Positions 61,001 to 64,000 of a stretch of DNA of 64,000 nucleotides are shown piece by piece. Position numbers and translations under genes: made by a program. Source of the stretch: Capitulum mitella (taxonomy: Eukaryota; Arthropoda; Thecostraca; Pollicipedomorpha; Pollicipedidae); NCBI GenBank assembly GCA_030062745.1, contig CP099840.1:10097033-10161032 (forward strand), given 5' to 3'. The notes under the pieces are model-generated. The model was given only the letters and a program-made list of their open reading frames with translations, did not search any database and was not told the origin of the DNA. Position 1 is the first letter of the stretch. The number at the start of each line of letters is the position of its first letter.

Positions 61001-64000
61001 ACAGACCCCCGGTTGGGAGGCCAGTTCAGGTGAGCTGTTCACAGGCCCTCGGCTGAGAGGCCAGCTCAGGTGGTCTCCTGACAGACCCCGGCTGGGAGGC
61101 CAGTTCATGTGGTCCGCTGGCAGATCCCAGACTGAGTCCAGTTCAGGTGGCATGATATCACAATATCACCTCCCCCCGCTGGAGGCCGATTCAAGTTAGC
61201 ACACACGTGCCGCGAATGGGATTAGATCTTGCAGCGCATATCGTTTATTGGCGGCTCCGACAGACGTCATTTCGCCCTACAACCCATCACGACGGTTAAC
61301 GTAACGGAAGTGAAATGCCCCGATCAGCAAACTTTGTAATGCAGACCCTTCGATCCACAGTCGAGTGTGCCAGCTACCGGACTACGCATCCGCAACATAT
61401 CTTTAACAGCATGGCCGCTGTCGCAGTCTGGTCGCTATTCTGCGGCCTGCCGCCTTTTCAGACGCTGACCCTCACTGCGTCCTGGTGGACGAGTGTCTGG
61501 CAAACCAACCGTGCAAGAACGGCGCCACGTGCGCGGCTCGTGCCCGCGCCGGCCACACGTGCTCGTGCCGGCCGTCGTGGACAGGAGCCACGTGCGAGGA
61601 GCCGCGGGACCCGTGCGAGGCGGGCGCCGACCTGGTACGACGCGGTCGGAGGGTGGCGGCCTGTTCCGGTTGTAGTCCCGCGCGTCAGCGGGGGGATGCG
61701 GAGTGTCAGTGCCCGAGTCCTGAAACCCTCCCTGCGCAGACATTCAGCTGCCCCCCCGATGATTGGTGTCATTTTGAGCTGCACCGTCCCTTGCCGTTGA
61801 ATGGGCTTACAGACCCAGCCTGAGTTTGGCAATAAGCTTTGCTGAATGGCACGAGGACTCATTTGCTTCGTAGGTACTCGAGAGCGTCACTAGTTCTCAG
61901 TTCAACATGGAAATCGATGATGCTCTGGTAAATGCCGACGACGGCCGTGCGACCTGGCGGTTTGCAGCAGCCAGTCACTGTCTACAAATGCAATGCACTG
62001 GTAATTGCCTCATGGGAAATCCAAGAACAGCCGGCCATCTCCGTTCCTTCATTTCGGCAGTTCACCCCGGCCACGGAGACGGTCATGTGCCGTTGTGTTT
62101 TCAGTGCGGGGCCGAGTTCAAGTGTACGCGGGACGCCGAATCTGAGCTGGGCTACAGCTGCGGCTGCGACAGCCGGCCCGGCTACCAGCCTACGTCAGGT
62201 GGGCCGACCGGGCCCGGCGCCACCCCTCCCCCATCCTGCCGTATCCACCGTGCCGCCAGTGTCGGAGCACGCGTACAGAGTCCGGATATGTCAGCATCCG
62301 TCCACTGTATCACCCAGTGTTAACCTTGCACTTGTGGGAAAACGGTCCTGCGACCCCGCTTCCGTTCTTCATTGGTTTTCGACAGAAGGCTTTGGCGAGG
62401 CTTGCCACACTTTCGGCCACTATTCCCCGGTCGGTTGGGCGTTGTATGGTGCCAAAAAGTTTTCCCCAGATTGAAAAAGGTCAGCGTCAAAGGACAGGTC
62501 GTATAGTTACGTGGCAAAGTCACGCGTTCGTACAAGCATCCATATCCTCTAAAACGGTACCTAAAAATGAATTCCGCATTGTCCGTAAACGTTCTGGGCG
62601 AGTGTCCGTCTCAATCCACAGGTAAAGTCTTAATCGAGACTTTACCTGTAGTAATAATTCAATCTTTTTGGCAATAAAGTCTTACCCCACCCGGTGGAGT
62701 ACGACTTTATTTTTAGAAGCCTGTAGGAAAAAAGGAGTAAGTTCACGCTGTTAAGAGATTAATACATCACCTTAAGCGGGATAATGAGCAAATGTTTGCT
62801 TCTCATCATGGGATTAAAACATGAAGTACCTCGCTTCACTTCCAGGATATGTCGTCTTATAAGCAAGGGTGGTTCGGCTCACCCCACTCTCCCCTAATAT
62901 ACAGCTTTGTTCACTGTTGCCGGTAAAATACAACAGTTCTTACATCACTGAGCCTGCGCAGTTTATTAACCGGAGAAGCTGTCATCATTTCTAACATGAC
63001 ATCACTGTGCCGAAACTGGTGAAGCAACCATCACCATCTGTTACAAGAACGGTCACCGTTTCATGGCACATTTAGTGGTAGCAACATCAAACCATTTGGA
63101 AGAGAAGTGTTCTTCATAAAGCGTGGCCCATGGCACACAAAAACCTGGTGCAGCCGCGCGGACGGCGTTATTTTGTACGCAGGCGTCGGATGGTGAAAAA
63201 GGAAACTTCAGCCTCAATTTCCAAACATCGTCTCCAAATTTTTGCAATAATCGGACAATTCGGCGATGTGCGCGGCATCGCCGTCGTTTCATGCAATTCC
63301 GATGAGTGCACCAAAACACGGAATGGGGGGGATGGGGCTAGAAACTCCTCACCAAAGCCAGGGTTAAATGTAGTGCTACTACGGTGGTGACACGGGAAGC
63401 CTGGCGAAGGCTGTTGTTATAAACCCGTTCACTACGTGGTCTGGACTTGGACGCGTCCGCGCAAGTGATGGTGGAGCGCTTTGTGCTCGTGCGCCGACAG
63501 ATAGCAGTCCACGGTGCCGCGTGGTGGACCAATGCGTCGCGCTGAAACCCTGCCAGAACGGTGCCACCTGTACTCCAACGGTAGGTCACGTCCGTCCGCC
63601 TGCGGCACTCGCGGCCGAGCCGTCGCCGACTGCAGCGCTTAACGCCGCCCGCGTCACCGCCTCAGCGCTTACAGCCGCCTCAGGCGTCAGTGTGCGTCTT
63701 CAAATTGCCGCCCATGCCGCCGCTAACCACAATGTACAGCAGACGTGCTGATTACCTGTGTAGCGACAGTGGTGTTGGTCTGGCGTTGCAGGCGGACGGC
63801 CAGTTCAGCTGCGCATGCGCGGCCGGCTGGAGCGGCCAGACGTGCACCTCGGAGCGGGACCCATGCGTGCTGGAGCCGGCGCCGTGCGGCTCCGAGTGGC
63901 CGTGCAGCGCGCGGTCGGACTCCCCTGCCGGCTACAGCTGCGGCTGTGACAGCCGACCCGGCTGGGTGGCCCGCTCGGACGCCGATCCGCGCTGCGTGCC
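33092..64000 (+). CDS. Giant modular EGF-repeat protein gene (40 exons seen, 3' end outside)
   Basis: Secreted or membrane-exposed protein of at least about 3,450 residues. It starts with a signal peptide ([18 protein letters not shown]) and is then almost entirely EGF-like domains, about 74 in all. Its repeating module is a canonical EGF (C…PC.NGGTC…C.C.PAW.G..C) followed by an EGF-like variant (DPC…CG..W.C.RDP.S.AGY.C.C..RPGW…SG), whose sixth Cys is the 'P.C' at the start of the next exon. Most modules are one exon of 261-276 bp, phase 1 to phase 1. All exons listed below join without a stop or phase error. EGF arrays usually serve adhesion, matrix or ligand binding; I recognise no ortholog, and no transmembrane or other domain is in view. 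Coordinates span introns. Confidence 0.9.
33282..33435 (+). CDS. EGF gene exon 2
   Basis: Acceptor TCGCTTGTCAG, entry phase 2, exit phase 0 (TGTGTC|GTAAGT). It reads [18 protein letters not shown] and ends [14 protein letters not shown]. The cysteines RC, NC and EC serve as the first three of an EGF finished in exon 3. A second acceptor (CTTTTCCAG) 11 bp inside would be out of phase. Confidence 0.7.
34916..35150 (+). CDS. EGF gene exon 3
   Basis: Phase 0 in, phase 1 out. It ends the first EGF ([13 protein letters not shown]) and carries the variant EGF ([16 protein letters not shown]…RPGWTVVSG). Without exon 2 it looks like a module missing its first cysteines. Confidence 0.8.
35409..37669 (+). 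CDS. EGF gene exon 4: 15 EGF domains
   Basis: Phase 1 in (acceptor TTCCTTTTACAG), phase 0 out (GAGACATGCCAG|GTGAGA). DLIPTC gives the sixth Cys of the exon 3 domain. Then come three diverged EGFs, nine nearly identical ones of 51 residues each, two diverged ones ([16 protein letters not shown]) and a last one (PCQNGALC…ETCQ) whose variant partner is in exon 5. It is by far the largest exon and contains no introns, unlike the rest of the gene. The linkers are Thr/Ser/Pro-rich, for example [18 protein letters not shown]. Confidence 0.92.
35924..37300 (+). repeat. 153-bp coding tandem repeat, 9 units
   Basis: GTGGATGTTTACCTGAAGAG recurs at 35924, 36077, 36230, 36383, 36536, 36689, 36842, 36995 and 37148, exactly 153 bp apart. 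Units differ by only a few bases, many of them synonymous; the ninth is the most diverged. The order of LL/LM and KT/ET variants suggests a three-unit block was itself duplicated. Confidence 0.95.
38870..39236 (+). repeat. Acceptor-bearing minisatellite before exon 5
   Basis: Units of about 34 bp carrying CTGTCTGTGGGCAG, a pyrimidine tract plus CAG, run right up to the real acceptor (CTGTCTGTGCAG|GTCCCG). About nine units, so about nine acceptor-like sites. Confidence 0.85.
39237..39363 (+). CDS. EGF gene exon 5
   Basis: Phase 0 to 1. [18 protein letters not shown] to RPGWGSVSG: the variant EGF belonging to the last EGF of exon 4. Confidence 0.9.
39690..39870 (+). repeat. Dispersed repeat, copy 2 (in intron)
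   Basis: Same block order as 6910-7070, with a G-run at the left and CCCCTCCCCCCTCCTTGGCTGCGCC at the right; TGCGCAGCCAGGG before the G-run mirrors GGCTGCGC after the C-run, as in a terminal inverted repeat. Confidence 0.65.
40086..40175 (+). CDS. EGF gene exon 6
   Basis: Phase 1 to 1. [16 protein letters not shown] to [12 protein letters not shown]. First half of an EGF; the intron lies between the third and fourth cysteines. Confidence 0.8.
40819..41013 (+). CDS. EGF gene exon 7
   Basis: Phase 1 to 1. [18 protein letters not shown] completes the exon 6 EGF, followed by the variant EGF to RPGYAAKSG. Confidence 0.85.
41466..41643 (+). CDS. EGF gene exon 8
   Basis: Phase 1 to 2. [18 protein letters not shown] to DPCTTALN plus AG. 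The EGF and the first Cys of the variant EGF. Confidence 0.85.
41802..41896 (+). CDS. EGF gene exon 9
   Basis: Phase 2 to 1. [19 protein letters not shown] to RPGWTVKSG, the rest of the variant EGF begun in exon 8. Confidence 0.88.
42850..43400 (+). repeat. (CTGTCTGY)-rich minisatellite before exon 10
   Basis: Irregular units of about 20-30 bp built on CTGTCTGCTGTGTCTGTCGG fill the intron end. Long open frames through it come from the repeat and run into exon 10 by chance. Confidence 0.8.
43455..43718 (+). CDS. EGF gene exon 10 (full module)
   Basis: 264 bp, phase 1 to 1. [12 protein letters not shown] to RPGWARVSG: complete double-EGF module. Confidence 0.92.
43945..44211 (+). CDS. EGF gene exon 11 (full module)
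   Basis: 267 bp, phase 1 to 1. [18 protein letters not shown] to RPGWRPLSG. The donor GTCTGT is weak. Confidence 0.88.
44560..44823 (+). CDS. EGF gene exon 12 (full module)
   Basis: 264 bp, phase 1 to 1. [18 protein letters not shown] to RPGWGAKSG, donor GTGAGT. Confidence 0.93.
45356..45628 (+). CDS. EGF gene exon 13 (full module)
   Basis: 273 bp, phase 1 to 1. [18 protein letters not shown] to RPGWAAVSG. Its last bases and donor (GGCCGTCTCCG|GTCAGT) seed the long minisatellite that follows. Confidence 0.93.
45610..46175 (+). repeat. Donor-spanning minisatellite after exon 13, about 27 units
   Basis: Units of about 18-24 bp read GGGCGGCCGTCTCCGGTCAGT. The first unit is the exon 13 end and its own donor. 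About 23 of the units keep GTCAGTG, so the array is a ladder of possible 5' splice sites. Confidence 0.95.
46398..46569 (+). CDS. EGF gene exon 14
   Basis: Phase 1 to 2. [18 protein letters not shown] to DPCADTPA plus CT, donor GTACGG. It is joined by exon 15, which supplies CGQRW. Confidence 0.8.
46984..47400 (+). repeat. Acceptor/exon-start minisatellite before exon 15
   Basis: GCTGGTCTGACGC units are interleaved with about five copies of a GTGTCGACAGCCGTGGCCAG-like segment. The last copy is the true acceptor plus the first coding bases of exon 15. Confidence 0.85.
47379..47743 (+). CDS. EGF gene exon 15 (half module fused to a full module)
   Basis: 365 bp, phase 2 to 1. [19 protein letters not shown] ends the exon 14 module, then runs without an intron through [16 protein letters not shown] into a whole next module ending RPGYTNGTG. 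Confidence 0.88.
48456..48716 (+). CDS. EGF gene exon 16 (full module)
   Basis: 261 bp, phase 1 to 1. [18 protein letters not shown] to RPGWRARSG. Confidence 0.93.
48956..49219 (+). CDS. EGF gene exon 17 (full module)
   Basis: 264 bp, phase 1 to 1. [18 protein letters not shown] to KGWGSENG; the usual RPGW is replaced by KGW. Confidence 0.92.
49537..49800 (+). CDS. EGF gene exon 18 (full module)
   Basis: 264 bp, phase 1 to 1. [17 protein letters not shown] to RPGFRPVSG, acceptor with a long T tract. Confidence 0.93.
50175..50438 (+). CDS. EGF gene exon 19 (full module)
   Basis: 264 bp, phase 1 to 1. [18 protein letters not shown] to RPGYQPTSG. An in-frame alternative acceptor at 50153 (CTGTCTCAG) would add seven residues. 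Confidence 0.9.
50774..51040 (+). CDS. EGF gene exon 20 (full module)
   Basis: 267 bp, phase 1 to 1. [18 protein letters not shown] to RPGWAPKSG, donor GTGAGA, followed by copies of its own 3' end. Confidence 0.93.
51016..51300 (+). repeat. Donor-spanning repeat after exon 20, about 5-6 units
   Basis: CCCGGCTGG…TCCG|GTGAGG…CCTCCTGCC recurs with spacing of about 50 bp. The first copy is the end of exon 20; later ones keep the RPGW codons and GTGAGG or GTGTGA donors. Confidence 0.9.
51300..52690. other. Intron, AT-rich, no gene
   Basis: No exon seen. Contains TGACCTCA / TTGACCCGACC words like those at 25000-26100 and 34000, and a G-run at 52445. Confidence 0.4.
52700..52864 (+). repeat. Acceptor-region repeat before exon 21, 3 units
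   Basis: TGTGCTGTCAGTCCTTCCAT TTGGTCTGCTTCTCAGG-type units of about 50 bp recur three times up to the true acceptor (CGCTGTGTTTCAG). Each has a pyrimidine tract with CAG. Confidence 0.75.
52865..53134 (+). CDS. EGF gene exon 21 (full module)
   Basis: 270 bp, phase 1 to 1. [18 protein letters not shown] to KPGYRRTS plus C; the junction codon is not Gly here. Donor GTGAGT. Confidence 0.92.
53496..54032 (+). CDS. EGF gene exon 22 (two modules, no intron)
   Basis: 537 bp, phase 1 to 1. [17 protein letters not shown] to [14 protein letters not shown], then [12 protein letters not shown] to APGWNATSG. The link SAQKPGC stands where other modules have an intron. Confidence 0.92.
54302..54577 (+). 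CDS. EGF gene exon 23 (full module)
   Basis: 276 bp, phase 1 to 1. [19 protein letters not shown] to KPGWRAKS plus A, donor A|GTGAGT. Confidence 0.92.
54834..55097 (+). CDS. EGF gene exon 24 (full module)
   Basis: 264 bp, phase 1 to 1. [18 protein letters not shown] to KPGWQPVSG. Confidence 0.93.
55337..55439 (+). CDS. EGF gene exon 25
   Basis: Phase 1 to 2. [18 protein letters not shown] to GNYTC plus AG; the intron falls between the fourth and fifth cysteines of the EGF. Confidence 0.88.
55659..55822 (+). CDS. EGF gene exon 26
   Basis: Phase 2 to 1. [10 protein letters not shown] completes the EGF, then the variant EGF to RPGYVAKSG. Confidence 0.9.
56020..56169 (+). repeat. Acceptor plus exon-start repeat before exon 27, 3 units
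   Basis: CGGTGCTSC.TCTGACAG followed by a GARSCRCAGTGTGTG-like exon start appears three times about 65 bp apart; the last is used by exon 27. All three copies could encode the 'PQC V' opening. Confidence 0.85.
56170..56439 (+). CDS. EGF gene exon 27 (full module)
   Basis: 270 bp, phase 1 to 1. [18 protein letters not shown] to RPGWRATSG. Confidence 0.92.
56874..57040 (+). CDS. EGF gene exon 28
   Basis: Phase 1 to 0. [18 protein letters not shown] to ADPCTAAG, donor GTCAGT. Confidence 0.88.
57308..57407 (+). CDS. EGF gene exon 29
   Basis: Phase 0 to 1. [20 protein letters not shown] to KPGWKQHSG, second half of the variant EGF. Confidence 0.9.
57480..57640 (+). repeat. Acceptor plus exon-start repeat before exon 30, 3 units
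   Basis: GTGGTGGTGTTTCAGCTCAG and a GCGCCCCGCTGTGTGCTGTA-like exon start recur about 50-65 bp apart; the last copy is exon 30's true edge. Confidence 0.9.
57611..57774 (+). CDS. EGF gene exon 30
   Basis: Phase 1 to 0. [18 protein letters not shown] to RDVCETG, donor GTCAGT. Confidence 0.87.
57980..58010. repeat. (TA)n microsatellite in intron
   Basis: About 13 TA units followed by a TGTG run. Confidence 0.9.
58362..58464 (+). CDS. EGF gene exon 31
   Basis: Phase 0 to 1. [20 protein letters not shown] to KPGWKSVSG, completing exon 30's module. Confidence 0.9.
58782..59042 (+). CDS. EGF gene exon 32 (full module)
   Basis: 261 bp, phase 1 to 1. [18 protein letters not shown] to RPGWDAKAG. 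Confidence 0.92.
59236..59502 (+). CDS. EGF gene exon 33 (full module)
   Basis: 267 bp, phase 1 to 1. [18 protein letters not shown] to TPGWRANSG. Confidence 0.93.
59678..59941 (+). CDS. EGF gene exon 34 (full module)
   Basis: 264 bp, phase 1 to 1. [18 protein letters not shown] to VPGYSAKSG, donor GTCAGT followed by copies of itself. Confidence 0.92.
59935..60115 (+). repeat. Donor-spanning repeat after exon 34, about 4 units
   Basis: TCAGGTCAGTGGCCGACCCA recurs exactly once at about 60036 and in diverged form at about 60063 and 60098. Each contains a GTCAGT- or GTTAGT-like donor. Confidence 0.8.
60225..60420 (+). repeat. Acceptor plus exon-start repeat before exon 35
   Basis: The block CCCCAGTGYGAGGTGRC, with CCTGTGYTCCC before it, appears immediately upstream of and inside exon 35. 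More diverged GAGGTGACGAACGTATGCCT copies lie at about 60260 and 60315. Confidence 0.75.
60384..60505 (+). CDS. EGF gene exon 35
   Basis: Phase 1 to 0. [18 protein letters not shown] to CSCPPAWK; the intron falls between the fifth and sixth cysteines. Confidence 0.87.
60876..61029 (+). CDS. EGF gene exon 36
   Basis: Phase 0 to 1. [18 protein letters not shown] to TPGWEASSG. Confidence 0.9.
60990..61150 (+). repeat. Donor-spanning repeat after exon 36, 4 units
   Basis: CACAGACCCCCGGTTGGGAG GCCAGTTCAG|GTGAG is copied three more times about 40 bp apart with decaying donors (GTGGTC, ATGTGGTC, GTGGCA). Confidence 0.88.
61462..61634 (+). CDS. EGF gene exon 37
   Basis: Phase 1 to 0. [18 protein letters not shown] to [10 protein letters not shown], donor GTACGA. 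Confidence 0.87.
62105..62198 (+). CDS. EGF gene exon 38
   Basis: Phase 0 to 1. [19 protein letters not shown] to RPGYQPTSG. Confidence 0.9.
63501..63580 (+). CDS. EGF gene exon 39
   Basis: Phase 1 to 0. [18 protein letters not shown] to NGATCTPT; the intron falls after the third Cys of the EGF. Confidence 0.87.
63792..64000 (+). CDS. EGF gene exon 40 (runs off the edge)
   Basis: Phase 0 in. [18 protein letters not shown], then the variant EGF to [15 protein letters not shown] with no donor before the next module, so another fused two-module exon is starting. Confidence 0.9.

Noticed and set aside
1-64000. CRISPR arrays, bacterial operons or rRNA genes
   Set aside because: No direct-repeat/spacer arrays of the right form, no ribosome-binding or operon layout, no rRNA sequence; the DNA is eukaryotic.

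Overview
The window is eukaryotic genomic DNA: spliced genes with GT-AG introns, GC-rich exons in AT-richer introns, and many transposon relics. A (TTAGG)n tract, a myosin VI first coding exon closest to arthropod forms, and the transposon families suggest an arthropod, perhaps a crustacean. This is an inference; no species-level marker was recognised.

Layout. (1) 1-4300: GC-rich DNA with tandem repeats and a CpG-rich block but no supported exon; it should lie in the first coding intron of a minus-strand myosin VI gene. (2) 4639-6290: first coding exon of myosin VI and, about 1.1 kb upstream, its likely 5' UTR exon and promoter. The intron between them holds a foldback element whose loop is (TTAGG)n. 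(3) 6300-8480: no gene, only interspersed repeat fragments. (4) 8690-12580, minus strand: a broken multi-exon gene of the DUF7869-like, transposase-derived type with an in-frame 48-bp minisatellite. (5) About 12740-17690: a PIF/Harbinger DNA transposon with a DDE transposase (plus) and a MADF DNA-binding ORF (minus), each broken by one stop; the second also carries a 276-bp tandem duplication. (6) 17700-26150: gene-poor, with two copies of a tRNA-related SINE, a (TA)n tract and an unrecognised coding fragment. (7) About 26200-30860: a degraded I/Nimb-like LINE with endonuclease, reverse transcriptase, RNase H and a C-terminal zinc-binding region. (8) 33092 to the right edge, plus strand: a giant secreted or membrane-exposed EGF-repeat gene.

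The EGF gene is the highlight. I could place 40 exons (about 10.4 kb of coding sequence, about 3,450 codons). It begins with a signal peptide and runs off the right edge. Exon 4 has 15 EGF domains, nine of them a nearly identical 153-bp tandem array. After it comes a string of 'double-EGF' modules of about 88 residues. Each is usually one exon of 261-276 bp with phase 1 at both ends, cut so that the sixth cysteine of the second EGF sits at the start of the next exon. Thirty modules are visible.

At ten or so of its splice junctions the exon edge and splice site have been copied into short tandem arrays, some of donors and some of acceptors. One donor array holds about 27 units. This repeated pattern of splice-junction minisatellites in a modular, phase-compatible exon array is the most unusual signal in the window.
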